Positions 53,541-62,054 of a stretch of DNA of 64,000 nucleotides are shown piece by piece. A model generated the notes under the pieces. That model was not told the origin of the DNA. It saw only the letters and a program-made list of their open reading frames with translations, and searched no databases. Where the stretch lies: positions 186,001-250,000 of the forward strand of contig NZ_JACHIF010000007.1 of NCBI RefSeq assembly GCF_014203045.1, written 5' to 3'. Source of the DNA: Prosthecobacter dejongeii. Its GTDB lineage: Bacteria > Verrucomicrobiota > Verrucomicrobiia > Verrucomicrobiales > Verrucomicrobiaceae. The translations under genes and the position numbers were made by a program. Every line of letters starts with the position of its first letter. The stretch's first letter is position 1.

Positions 53541-53556
53541 AGCATCAGGGGTGCCA
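53541..53556 (-). promoter_or_regulatory. Weak sigma-54-like element before the NasS-like gene
   Basis: On the minus strand TGGCACC-CCTG-ATGCT keeps the GG and GC pairs at -24/-12 spacing but has two mismatches to consensus. The predicted start would leave a leader of only about six bases before the ATG at 53524, which weakens the call. Confidence 0.22.
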
Positions 53557-53605
53557 GCGTGCCAATCTCATGCAGAAACCACGCGCAATCTTTTTCACAT
53601 GCAGT

Positions 53606-53620
53606 ATGAATGTAATTCAT
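53606..53620. promoter_or_regulatory. Inverted repeat over the LysR start, possible autoregulatory site
   Basis: ATGAA-TGTAA-TTCAT is a perfect 5-bp-arm inverted repeat that ends on the LysR start codon. The same arms and spacing occur in the longer palindrome at 46717-46739 of the same cluster. Confidence 0.45.
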
Positions 53621-54521
53621 GGATCATCCGCTCGATACCCGACAGCTTCGCGCCTTTATCTCGCTGGCACGCAGCGGTAGCTTTACCCAGGCTGGCCGCG
53701 AGCTGCATCTTACCCAGTCCGCCATCAGCCATGCCATCAAGGCCTTGGAGACCGACTTGGCTTGTCAGCTTTTCCATCGGCAGGGTAAAAGTGTCCATTT
53801 AACCCACCATGGGCGTGAGCTACTGCCGCACGCGGAAACCATCATGCAGGAAATGATTCAGGCCCGTGCCATGCTAGGTGCTCTGGATATGACTCCTCGT
53901 GGCCGCCTAACCATCGGTTGTACCCCTGCAGCTTCCCAGTTCATCCTCCCCACCGTTTTACGGGAATTTAAAGAAAGCTTTCCTCAATATGAAATCCGGG
54001 TGGTGCCAGGGGAGACCCCACAGACGATCGAAAAACTTCTCTCCAATGAAGTGGATCTAGCCGTAACGTTGCGTCCGCCCGATGTGACGCGCTTGGATTG
54101 CCACCCCATTTTTGAAGATGAACTGGAATTTTTGGTTTCGCCCCTTCATGCTTGGGCTACCAAAAACCCGCGAATCAAAGATGCTAGTTCAGAGACTTTT
54201 ATCGTCTCCAGTCGTAGCAGTTTAAACTTTGCCATGATCCAGGAGTTCTTTTTGAAACAAGGCGTACGTCTCAATCACTTCATTGAGTTAGGTAGCAGTG
54301 AAGCGATCAAAGAATTGGCCAAACTTGGATTGGGTGTTGCAATTGCAGCGCGGTGGATTGCGCGGAATGAAATAGCAGCAGGGCAGCTCGTTCCTGTTCC
54401 TTTGCCTAAAGCACGTCTCCGTCGTCGTTGGGTGACATCCCATCTGAAAGGACGCCCTATGAATCTTGCCGAAAGAACATTCGTCGGGCTTTGCGAGCAG
54501 GTGGGTAAATACATGAATTAA
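53619..54521 (+). CDS. LysR-family regulator of the nitrate cluster
   Basis: The product has 300 residues. The N-terminal winged helix-turn-helix (LRAFISLARSGSFTQAGREL, QSAISHAIKALETDL) is followed by the LysR effector-binding domain (GRLTIGCTPAASQFILPTVL, EVDLAVTLRPPD). It diverges from the nitrate operon, the usual arrangement for a LysR protein that controls its neighbour. Nitrite, nitrate or a nitrogen-status metabolite is the expected signal, by analogy with NtcB and Nac. The inverted repeat at its start codon suggests autoregulation. Confidence 0.85.
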   Translation: MDHPLDTRQLRAFISLARSGSFTQAGRELHLTQSAISHAIKALETDLACQLFHRQGKSVHLTHHGRELLPHAETIMQEMIQARAMLGALDMTPRGRLTIGCTPAASQFILPTVLREFKESFPQYEIRVVPGETPQTIEKLLSNEVDLAVTLRPPDVTRLDCHPIFEDELEFLVSPLHAWATKNPRIKDASSETFIVSSRSSLNFAMIQEFFLKQGVRLNHFIELGSSEAIKELAKLGLGVAIAARWIARNEIAAGQLVPVPLPKARLRRRWVTSHLKGRPMNLAERTFVGLCEQVGKYMN

Positions 54522-54540
54522 AATTTGTTAGACGTTGATT

Positions 54541-55080
54541 ATGCTCTCGGGTTCTCCTTATCAATACTGTTCCAGATGTGGACATGAATCCATGGCTGCC
54601 ATTTCGGAGCGGCAGCATGTTTGTAATGAGTGTGGTTATAAACATTATATCACACCCTTCCCTGCCGCAGGGGCTTTGATATTAGATGCTCAAGAGAGAC
54701 TGCTTGTCACGCGTCGTGCCCATGAGCCTGGGCTTGGTAAACTAGGGCTGCCAGGAGGCGTTGTGGAACCTGGTGAAGCAGGCGAGGAAGCGGCTGCCCG
54801 GGAATCAAGAGAAGAAGTGGGCTTGGACATCCCTCCGTCATCGTTTCGATATTTCATGTCTCTGCCTAACTGGTATTGGTATCAAGACTATCTCTGGCCT
54901 ACGTTGGATCTTTTCTTTCTGACCCAAGTGGAAAGCTTCGAGCACTTCAGCCCCTGTCCGGCGGAAGTCTCTGAGATTCTTCTCATACCTTTGGACGAAG
55001 TCTCCTTGGAGGATTTTGCTTTTGAATCGAACGCAGAAGCTGTGAGACGGTTGCAAGAATCTCGTGCCCGGCTTGTATGA
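54541..55080 (+). CDS. Nudix hydrolase with N-terminal zinc ribbon
   Basis: The product has 179 residues from the ATG at 54541; a TTG two codons earlier is less likely. A CxxC-x16-CxxC zinc ribbon (YCSRCG ... CNECGY) is followed by the Nudix box GGVVEPGEAGEEAAARESRE-EVGL with all catalytic Glu residues. The ribbon plus Nudix layout resembles the NudC/ADP-ribose pyrophosphatase-like groups; the substrate (NADH, ADP-ribose or another nucleoside diphosphate) is unresolved. It follows the LysR gene by 19 bases on the same strand, perhaps only by chance. Confidence 0.85.
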   Translation: MLSGSPYQYCSRCGHESMAAISERQHVCNECGYKHYITPFPAAGALILDAQERLLVTRRAHEPGLGKLGLPGGVVEPGEAGEEAAARESREEVGLDIPPSSFRYFMSLPNWYWYQDYLWPTLDLFFLTQVESFEHFSPCPAEVSEILLIPLDEVSLEDFAFESNAEAVRRLQESRARLV

Positions 55081-55089
55081 TGCTACATC

Positions 55090-55860
55090 ATGATTCACCC
55101 ACTTTTTGATCTTACCGGTAAAGTCGCACTGGTCACTGGCGGCAGCAAAGGACTGGGCAAGGCTATGGCCCGTGGTTTTGCCGAGGCCGGGGCTCATGTA
55201 TTCATTTCCAGCCGTAGCGAGGCGGATCTCAAAGCTGCTGCGATAGAGATTGGCGAGGGTTTGCCCGTGCGAGTGGAATGGATGGTCGCGGACATGATTG
55301 ATCGCGCTCAAGTGAAAAATCTGGCTGACGAGATCGTTAAACGATTGGGCAAAGTGGACATCCTCATTAACAATGCAGGTTCAAATCAACCTCAAGCCAT
55401 CGATGAGATCACCGACGAGGCCTGGGACCGCATTGTCGAACTGGACCTCACTTCTTGCATGGCGCTCACACGCTATTTAGTCCCTGGAATGAAGGAGCGC
55501 CAGTGGGGGCGGGTGATCCACATTTCCTCGGTTTTGGGCGTAGGCTCGAAGGAAAAACGCAATGCCTACTCGGCCTGTAAAGCTGGCCTCATAGGGCTGG
55601 CTAAAGCCAGCGCCATTGACCTCGGCACTTTTAATATCACCGTCAATTGTCTTTGCCCCGGGCCTTTTCTCACAGATCTCCCCATGAGTTTACTCAGTGA
55701 TCCTGAAAAAGAAGCCTTTGCCAATCGCACCGCTCTTCGTCGCTGGGGACTTCCTCGTGAACTGGTTGGTCCTGCTTTGATGCTTGCCAGTGAGGCTGGT
55801 AGCTACATCACTGGGGAAGCTCTTTTGGTGGATGGTGGGGCTTTTGCTCGAGCTTTGTAG
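55090..55860 (+). CDS. Short-chain dehydrogenase/reductase
   Basis: The product has 256 residues. It is a classical SDR with the cofactor loop TGGSKGLG (16-23), NNAG (94-97) and the catalytic Ser146/147, Tyr160 and Lys164. Arg in SSRSEADL after the second strand favours NADP(H). The sequence is closest in style to gluconate 5-dehydrogenase and 3-oxoacyl-ACP reductase-like members, but the substrate cannot be fixed. It begins nine bases after the Nudix gene and is probably cotranscribed. Confidence 0.88.
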   Translation: MIHPLFDLTGKVALVTGGSKGLGKAMARGFAEAGAHVFISSRSEADLKAAAIEIGEGLPVRVEWMVADMIDRAQVKNLADEIVKRLGKVDILINNAGSNQPQAIDEITDEAWDRIVELDLTSCMALTRYLVPGMKERQWGRVIHISSVLGVGSKEKRNAYSACKAGLIGLAKASAIDLGTFNITVNCLCPGPFLTDLPMSLLSDPEKEAFANRTALRRWGLPRELVGPALMLASEAGSYITGEALLVDGGAFARAL

Positions 55861-55910
55861 GAAGACAAATCTTTGCTGGCGCTTTTCTTCCGTGCCCTTT
55901 CAGTACTGAA

Positions 55911-57164
55911 ATGTCATCTTCGTCCACTGCCCCCGCCACTTCTCACCGGCCAGGAATCATTCTGGTTCTGATCACCCTTTTGGTTTACGGGTTGTTGTCT
56001 TATTTACGACACTCGGAAAAACCGATGTGGGATGAGCAGCGTTATCTGGATTATGCGACTAACTTAACGCAGGGATATTACGTTACGGAAGCGGAGCCAG
56101 ATATTGTCAACGGCCCGGCCTACCCCATTCTTCTCATGCCTTTCGTAGGGGGCGGGCCAGACCATTGGTTATTTGCGCGGTTTTTAAATGCTGTTTTCAT
56201 GGCTGGGGCGGTCGGCTTTGTTTGGTTGACCGTCCGCCATTACGCCAACTCCGCATGGGCTTTCGCTGGTGCTTTGATCACGGCTTTTCATCCCACCTTA
56301 CTTTGGATGGGGGCGGCGCTCATGACGGAGCCACTCTCCACCTTTACCTTTACAGGCTTTATTTGGAGCTTCACTCACGCCCTCAGGGACAAAAGATGGA
56401 CGTGGACTTTGCTCACTATCGTGTTTTTCGGAACACTCATCTTAACCCGGGTCTTTTTTGGGCATGTGCTCATGGCTACAGCCGTTCTTTGCGGAGCGCT
56501 GTTATTCATCAAAGAATGGCGACCAGCTCTGCTGCGCACCCTAGTTATTTTGGCGGGCTCGCTCGTTTTTTGCTCGCCTTATTTAGCCTACACCCAATCT
56601 AAAACGGGAGAATTCTTCTGCTGGTCCACCAACAGTGGGGAACTGCTTTACTGGATGAGCAGCCATCACGAGGGCGAAAATGGTCACTGGTTTGGCAAAG
56701 CTGATGTGCGAACCAAAGAATTTCTAAATCCCGTACATCGCGAGTTTTACACAGAACTACTGACCCACCCCATCTTGGAGCGTGAAGAGCGGCTGAAGGC
56801 GGCCGCCATGGCCAATTTCAAAGCCGCTCCAGCTAAAGTCGCCTACAATTGGGTCTGCAATCTCACCCGTCTCGCCTTCGGTTTCCCTCGTTCTCACCAG
56901 CCAGAAGAGCTTCGCACCATTGTCTTGATTGCCTTTAACGGTCCCGTCATTTTATTAGCTGCTGCGGCGGGCTTATTGGGATTGTGGTTCTGGCGCAGCA
57001 TCCCGGTGGAAATTTGGCTTCTAATGGGCATGGCTGCTTTTTACTTGGGGGGCAGCACCCTCGCCCCCAGCCTGCCGCGCTACTTTGTCCTGATGGTCCC
57101 CGTGCTTTGGTTGGGAATCGCGCATGTTTTTTATCGGCACGTCCGGGTGAGCATCACGGATTGA
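55911..57164 (+). CDS. GT39-like membrane glycosyltransferase
   Basis: The product has 417 residues and about ten membrane helices. The first periplasmic loop contains the acidic pair in [16 protein letters not shown], which corresponds to the catalytic Asp-Glu of the protein mannosyltransferase/ArnT (GT39/GT83) family. Such enzymes transfer a sugar from a polyprenyl phosphate to protein or lipid on the periplasmic side. The acceptor is unknown. The gene is separated from the SDR gene by 50 bases. Confidence 0.75.
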   Translation: MSSSSTAPATSHRPGIILVLITLLVYGLLSYLRHSEKPMWDEQRYLDYATNLTQGYYVTEAEPDIVNGPAYPILLMPFVGGGPDHWLFARFLNAVFMAGAVGFVWLTVRHYANSAWAFAGALITAFHPTLLWMGAALMTEPLSTFTFTGFIWSFTHALRDKRWTWTLLTIVFFGTLILTRVFFGHVLMATAVLCGALLFIKEWRPALLRTLVILAGSLVFCSPYLAYTQSKTGEFFCWSTNSGELLYWMSSHHEGENGHWFGKADVRTKEFLNPVHREFYTELLTHPILEREERLKAAAMANFKAAPAKVAYNWVCNLTRLAFGFPRSHQPEELRTIVLIAFNGPVILLAAAAGLLGLWFWRSIPVEIWLLMGMAAFYLGGSTLAPSLPRYFVLMVPVLWLGIAHVFYRHVRVSITD

Positions 57165-57267
57165 AAAGATCAAATCGGCACTGGAATTGGCCCAAGGTGA
57201 GGCTAGAATCGTATCTCCCCAGCCGTCAGACATCTTTTGTTCTGATGCAGTTCTTTCCAACTTCCCT

Positions 57268-58482
57268 ATGCCCAGCAAGAAGACCCACGTCTGCGACTCT
57301 GTCGAATCCGTCATCGCGGACATCCGTGTCGGCCGCATGGTGATCGTCACTGATGACGAGGACCGTGAAAATGAGGGTGACCTCATTTGTGCAGCCGAGG
57401 CGATCACGCCTGAGATGGTCACTTTCATGGTTCGTGAAGGTGGGGGTATGCTCTGTGTGCCAGTTTCTTTGGGTATCGCTCAGCAGTTGAATCTGGAGAG
57501 CATGGTTCCGGAAAACCGCGAGGCTTTCCGCACCGATTTCACGGTCACTGTGGATGCTGCGGAGGGTATCACCACCGGCATTAGCTCTGCGGATCGTGCC
57601 CGCACCATTCGGCTCTTGGGGGAGCCTAAAAGTACGATTGCTGACTTCGTCCAACCAGGCCATATCAACCCTCTTGTGGCAAAGCCAGGTGGAGTCCTCC
57701 GTCGTGCAGGTCACACAGAAGCTGCTGTGGATCTCTGCCGTCTGGCTGGACTGCGCGAAGCGGGTGTCCTGATCGAGATCATGAATCCCGATGGCACCAT
57801 GGCACGCATGCCAGATCTTCAAAAGTTTGCTAAAAAGCATAAACTTAAGATTTGCTCCATTGCCGATTTGATAGCCTATCGCCGCCGCAGCGAAAAACTG
57901 GTGGAGAAGATCGAAGTCGTGGACATGCCAACGGATTTTGGTGTTTTCAAACTACACCTTTATAAGAGCAGTCTCGATGGCGTTCACCACGTAGCCTTGG
58001 TCATGGGTGATATTGATGCCGAAACCCCGACCCTCGTTCGGGTTCACAGCGAGTGCCTCACTGGCGATATCTTTGCCTCTCGCCGCTGTGATTGTGGCAG
58101 TCAACTGCACGCGGCGATGACCAAAGTGGCTGAGGCAGGTCGCGGCATCATCATCTACATGCGCGGGCATGAAGGCCGTGGCATTGGTCTCCATGGAAAA
58201 ATTATGGCCTATAAGCTGCAAGAGCAGGGGCTGGATACCGTCGAGGCTAACCTTAAACTGGGTTACGCCATGGACCTTCGTGATTACGGTATTGGGGCTC
58301 AAATCATTTCGGATCTTGGGGTGCGTAAAATTCGCCTCATGACCAATAATCCGCGCAAAGTCGTGGGATTAGAGGGGCATAAACTTGAAATCACGGAGCA
58401 AGTCCCCGTCATTTCAGAGCCTAACCCCCACAATAAAAAGTACCTCGAAACCAAAAAGAAAAAACTCGGGCACAAGCTCTGA
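57268..58482 (+). CDS. ribBA: Bifunctional DHBP synthase / GTP cyclohydrolase II
   Basis: It catalyses two early steps of riboflavin synthesis. The product has 404 residues from the ATG at 57268, where [19 protein letters not shown] leads into the RibB domain; an upstream TTG adds 27 unrelated residues. RibB shows [14 protein letters not shown] and the GHINPLVA region. RibA shows [20 protein letters not shown] with all three zinc cysteines, so both halves look active. It heads ribBA-ribH-nusB. No FMN riboswitch is recognisable in the 100 bases upstream. Confidence 0.95.
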   Translation: MPSKKTHVCDSVESVIADIRVGRMVIVTDDEDRENEGDLICAAEAITPEMVTFMVREGGGMLCVPVSLGIAQQLNLESMVPENREAFRTDFTVTVDAAEGITTGISSADRARTIRLLGEPKSTIADFVQPGHINPLVAKPGGVLRRAGHTEAAVDLCRLAGLREAGVLIEIMNPDGTMARMPDLQKFAKKHKLKICSIADLIAYRRRSEKLVEKIEVVDMPTDFGVFKLHLYKSSLDGVHHVALVMGDIDAETPTLVRVHSECLTGDIFASRRCDCGSQLHAAMTKVAEAGRGIIIYMRGHEGRGIGLHGKIMAYKLQEQGLDTVEANLKLGYAMDLRDYGIGAQIISDLGVRKIRLMTNNPRKVVGLEGHKLEITEQVPVISEPNPHNKKYLETKKKKLGHKL

Positions 58483-58520
58483 TCTGCACCGCCTCATTCT
58501 CAGGCTCTTATAATCTTCTC

Positions 58521-59027
58521 ATGTCACAATACGGTCCCAGTCGTCCTCGCCCCATCCAGGATCGCGTTTCCATCGCGATCGTGGCCAGTCTCTATAACAA
58601 TCAATTCGTGCAGGGTCTGATTGACGCTGGTCGTGAAGAACTCGAAGAGCTGGCACCCAATGCCACCATCACTGTTTATCGTGTGCCTGGGGCCTTTGAA
58701 ATCCCAGTCTGCGCGGAGTTGGTGATCAAAAATACCAAGCCAGATGCAGTGATTGCGTTCGGTGTCATCATCCGCGGTTCTACAGAGCATGCTGACTTGG
58801 TAGGTGCCTCTGTCACTGATGCTCTTCAACAGATGGCCGTGCGCCACACACTTCCGGTAGTGCACGAAGTCCTGTTGGTAAGTTCTGAAGAACAAGCCGA
58901 AGAGCGTTGTCTAGGCGTGAAAATCAATCGTGGCACAGAGGCCGCCCAGGTCGCTGTCAATATGATTGCGCTATTCCGTAAGATGCGCGCCAGTTTTGCC
59001 GGTCAACCTGAACTGGAGACAGTCTAA
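58521..59027 (+). CDS. ribH: 6,7-dimethyl-8-ribityllumazine synthase
   Basis: It condenses the pyrimidine intermediate with dihydroxybutanone phosphate, the penultimate riboflavin step. The product has 168 residues with SIAIVASLYNNQFVQGLID, YRVPGAFEIPVCAE and the catalytic His in GSTEHADLVG. The first 15 residues are a basic extension. It starts 38 bases after ribBA and is followed five bases later by nusB, a common bacterial order. Confidence 0.95.
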   Translation: MSQYGPSRPRPIQDRVSIAIVASLYNNQFVQGLIDAGREELEELAPNATITVYRVPGAFEIPVCAELVIKNTKPDAVIAFGVIIRGSTEHADLVGASVTDALQQMAVRHTLPVVHEVLLVSSEEQAEERCLGVKINRGTEAAQVAVNMIALFRKMRASFAGQPELETV

Positions 59028-59032
59028 TTATT

Positions 59033-59452
59033 ATGGGAAAACGCCGTGAAGGCCGTGAGGCTGCCGTCCAGTTTTTATTCGCCAGTGAACTCCATGGGGA
59101 GCATACCCCAGAGGAACAGGAGGCTTTCTGGACCATCCACAATGCTAAAAATTCCGTCCGCACTTATGCAGAATCCCTCATTCAGGGTGTGCAGTCGAAT
59201 CTCTCTGAGATTGACAGCTTGATCGAGCCCGTCCTTGAAAATTTCCGCATTCAGCGTCTTGCTCACGTGGATCGCAATGTTTTGCGCCTTGCCGTTTATG
59301 AGATCATGCACGTGCCAGAGGTGCCAGCGCCAGTGATCATCAACGAGGCCATTGAAATTGCCAAAGCGCTCGGGGCAGGGGAGTCGGGCTCCTTCGTGAA
59401 CGGAATCCTTCATAAAATTGCCCAAAAGGCACGCCCGAAATCGAACATATAA
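59033..59452 (+). CDS. nusB: Transcription antitermination factor NusB
   Basis: NusB binds BoxA RNA with NusE (S10) and supports antitermination on rRNA operons. The product has 139 residues and is all-helical, with the conserved start KRREGREAAVQFLFASEL, VDRNVLRLAVYEIMHV and VIINEAIEIAKALGAGESGSFVNGILHKI. The length is normal. It is third in ribBA-ribH-nusB. Confidence 0.96.
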   Translation: MGKRREGREAAVQFLFASELHGEHTPEEQEAFWTIHNAKNSVRTYAESLIQGVQSNLSEIDSLIEPVLENFRIQRLAHVDRNVLRLAVYEIMHVPEVPAPVIINEAIEIAKALGAGESGSFVNGILHKIAQKARPKSNI

Positions 59453-59463
59453 ACACGATCATC

Positions 59464-59503
59464 TGTCCACATTTGATACGCGTCATGCCGTCAGATGTGG
59501 ACA
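59464..59503. repeat. Inverted repeat between nusB and the channel operon
   Basis: TGTCCACAT and ATGTGGACA are a perfect 9-bp inverted repeat with a 22-base loop, and TGA/TCA can extend it inward. It begins 12 bases after the nusB stop. There is no T-run, so it could end the nusB transcript in a factor-dependent way or act as a protein site for the next operon. The rest of the gap to 59678 shows nothing else clear. Confidence 0.45.
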
Positions 59504-59663
59504 CTTCAGATGGTACTTGTTTGAGCTTGCAATGAGCCGGAATTGACCAAATCGCGGCAAATGTTTGAAAAGCGCGTATTCAGGGTAGAAAAGAACTTGT
59601 TGAGACGCCTACAAACGCTTTCATAACATCCCACTTGCCCACCCCCATAAACCATCAGGAACG

Positions 59664-59669
59664 AAGGAG
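59664..59669 (+). promoter_or_regulatory. Ribosome-binding site deciding a GTG start
   Basis: AAGGAG lies nine bases before the GTG at 59679. Together with the zinc-ribbon sequence beginning MKFKCPSC right at that codon, it fixes this non-ATG start. Confidence 0.7.
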
Positions 59670-59678
59670 AAACAAACT

Positions 59679-61100
59679 GTGAAATTTAAGTGCCCCTCTT
59701 GTGACATGCAGTTGAAGGCCGAGCCCGACATGGCTGGCAAAGTCGTCCGCTGCCCCGGTTGCAACAGCAAGCTTTCCATTCCTGCCAGTGTCGGCGGGGA
59801 TCTACCTCCTCCGTCTGGCCTGCCGTCTCCAACGGGATATACCCCCCCACCAGATGCATCTGCACCGTATGAATCATCTGGTGAAGTTGCTCCTCCAGCA
59901 GATGAGCTTCAACAGCATCGTCAGGAGCGCGGTGGTTGGGAGGAAACAGACCCATCGAATCCAAACCCAATGCTCAGTTTTGGCATGGGTGTTGTATTGT
60001 TCCTTGCATGGGTGGGTATCTTATATCCCTTCCAAGCGCCAGAGGGCACTTCTCCTGCTGACTACACCGGGATGCAGTTCATTGCCTCGTTGTTCTACAA
60101 ACACATGCTGGTGAGCTTCACCAACACCTTGTTCTTCACATGGGCCATGGCCATCCTTTACCTCAAGTTCAAGAAACTTCGTCATCAGCGCGAGGCTCTT
60201 CTTCTGGATGTTTTGCCTTGGGAACTTGGCAGCGAAATCAATGCCCAGAACGTCAGTGCTTTCATTGACAATCTCTACAAGCTCCCCGTCCGCCTACGCG
60301 ACAGCATGATGGTGAATCGCATTCGCAAAGCTTTGGAACTTTTCGAGGTGAAACAAAACGTCGGAGATGTGACCAACATGCTTTCCAGCCAGTCGGACAT
60401 TGATAGCATGCGCATCGGCGGCAGCTTTACCCTTTTGAAGGCTTTCCTTTGGGCCATTCCGATCCTCGGGTTCATCGGTACAGTGTTGGGCCTATCCCAT
60501 GCTATCGGTGGTATGAACTTCGCCAATGTGGAAGACGTTTCAGCCATCATGGCTTCCATCAATAGCGTGACAAGCGGTCTGGGCACGGCCTTCGACGCTA
60601 CTCTTCTGGGGCTCGTATTGGCCATGTTGCTGAACTTCCCCATGAACTCCATGATGAAGAGCGAAGACGACTGTCTGAACGACATTGATGCCTTCTGTAA
60701 CGAAATACTCCTCCCACGTCTCAATGATGGTGGTAGCATCGCTGGTGGCGATACCAATGGTGTCATGGAAACCCTTGTCAGAGCTGTAGCTCAGGCGCAA
60801 AAGGAATTCCTTGTTGATCTCAACTCACTCTCCGCTCGCATCAATGAGCAGGCGGCAAACCTCGATAAGCGCGCCACAGCTCATCAGGAACGTGTGGATG
60901 CTGAATTCGCCATTGCCGTCAATCGCATGCGGGAAGACCTCACCGGCGCTATTAAGGATAGCGTGAAGACCACCAGTGATTACACGCGCGCTTTGGCTTC
61001 TGGAATTCAGGGGCTCAACAATGTTCTGACGGAATTGGGGGGTAAGCAGATTATCATCCATCAGGTCAAAAAGAAGGGATGGTTCAGCAAGCAAGACTGA
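59679..61100 (+). CDS. TolQ/ExbB/MotA-type channel protein with N-terminal zinc ribbon
   Basis: The product has 473 residues and starts with GTG behind a strong AAGGAG. Residues 1-30 form a zinc ribbon with Cys5, Cys8, Cys25 and Cys28. A Pro-rich linker follows, then helices at about 100-117, 144-163, 253-275 and 298-322. The last two carry the ExbB/TolQ/MotA signature (AIPILGFIGTVLGLSHAIGG and SGLGTAFDATLLGLVLAM) that lines the proton path. A long helical tail (about 330-460) projects into the cytoplasm. Two single-pass ExbD/MotB-like genes follow on the same strand. The target of this putative proton-driven complex is unknown. Confidence 0.75.
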   Translation: MKFKCPSCDMQLKAEPDMAGKVVRCPGCNSKLSIPASVGGDLPPPSGLPSPTGYTPPPDASAPYESSGEVAPPADELQQHRQERGGWEETDPSNPNPMLSFGMGVVLFLAWVGILYPFQAPEGTSPADYTGMQFIASLFYKHMLVSFTNTLFFTWAMAILYLKFKKLRHQREALLLDVLPWELGSEINAQNVSAFIDNLYKLPVRLRDSMMVNRIRKALELFEVKQNVGDVTNMLSSQSDIDSMRIGGSFTLLKAFLWAIPILGFIGTVLGLSHAIGGMNFANVEDVSAIMASINSVTSGLGTAFDATLLGLVLAMLLNFPMNSMMKSEDDCLNDIDAFCNEILLPRLNDGGSIAGGDTNGVMETLVRAVAQAQKEFLVDLNSLSARINEQAANLDKRATAHQERVDAEFAIAVNRMREDLTGAIKDSVKTTSDYTRALASGIQGLNNVLTELGGKQIIIHQVKKKGWFSKQD

Positions 61101-61142
61101 TCCCTTTCCACCCCGCTCTGCGTTTTCATTCTTTGATCCCCC

Positions 61143-62039
61143 ATGGCCAAACGACGTCATAAAGGAACAGACGAGATTCTTCTCATTCCTTTCTTGGACA
61201 TTCTATGCTCCTTGATCGGCGTCTTGATCCTCATCATCGTCGTTTTGTGCGTCTCTCAGTCTCAGCAGACTAAGGGACGCACACCGGAAGAGATTAAAAT
61301 GGCCCAAGAGTATAAAGACATGCTCAAGGAGCTCAAAGAGCGTGAAAAACTTCAGCAATTGGTGATTGAGAAGCTTGCTAAACTTAAGGAAGTCCAAAAA
61401 AACCTTGAGGACAAGCAGCTGCGTTTTGTTAAACTTCGTAAAATTCTCGATTCTTCCAAAGAGCTTAAAGAGCAGAACAAAGAAATAAGTCAGAAGCTGC
61501 AAAAAGAACTGGATGATCTTTTAACGGAAATCGATGGCATTGGTCGCCAGCAGAAGGACACTCAGAAAGAAATCGAGTTACTTGCCGCTGAACTGAAAAA
61601 ACGTCAGGTGCCGCCAGATAAAAAGGTTCCACCCGTGGTCGTTCAACCATCGGGTTCCGGCATGGCAGATACAACGAAGGTTTATTTCGTGGAATGCTCG
61701 TCCGGTGCTCTCAAAGTACTGGGTGCTTGGGGCGAAGATTATCGCTTAGCTGCTACGCCCAGCGTGGTTGTTGCCGATGTGGCTTATAACCATTTCCTCA
61801 GTGAGGTGGGTAAAGACAAAAACTCCCTTATCCTCTTCCTCATTCGCGATGACGGGCAAGGCGCCTTCAATACGGGGGCTGGGCGTGCAGAGGCAGACTA
61901 CAGCATTCGTGTGGGTAAACTGCCTATTCCAGGGCGTGGTCAGCTTGATCTTGCTTTGTTCGATAAGTATCGCGGCAAAATTTCCGCCCCGCCAACTCCA
62001 GGCACCGCTGCTCCCACTCCAGCGGAAAAGAAATCTTAA
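61143..62039 (+). CDS. Single-pass ExbD/MotB-like protein, first B-subunit
   Basis: The product has 298 residues. A short basic start leads to one membrane helix (about 11-36, LLIPFLDILCSLIGVLILII) with Asp19 at the position of the proton-carrying Asp of ExbD, TolR and MotB. Residues about 45-160 are a Lys/Glu-rich coiled coil, then a Pro-rich break and a small C-terminal domain (about 175-280, KVYFVECSSGALKVLG) of no family I recognise. There is no OmpA-like peptidoglycan-binding motif. The gene lies 42 bases after the channel gene and 15 before the second B-subunit gene. Confidence 0.7.
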   Translation: MAKRRHKGTDEILLIPFLDILCSLIGVLILIIVVLCVSQSQQTKGRTPEEIKMAQEYKDMLKELKEREKLQQLVIEKLAKLKEVQKNLEDKQLRFVKLRKILDSSKELKEQNKEISQKLQKELDDLLTEIDGIGRQQKDTQKEIELLAAELKKRQVPPDKKVPPVVVQPSGSGMADTTKVYFVECSSGALKVLGAWGEDYRLAATPSVVVADVAYNHFLSEVGKDKNSLILFLIRDDGQGAFNTGAGRAEADYSIRVGKLPIPGRGQLDLALFDKYRGKISAPPTPGTAAPTPAEKKS

Positions 62040-62054
62040 TTAGCCTATCTTTTT

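Noticed and set aside
57165-57267. FMN riboswitch before ribBA
   Set aside because: The gap is about 100 bases and none of the conserved FMN-element segments could be seen in it.
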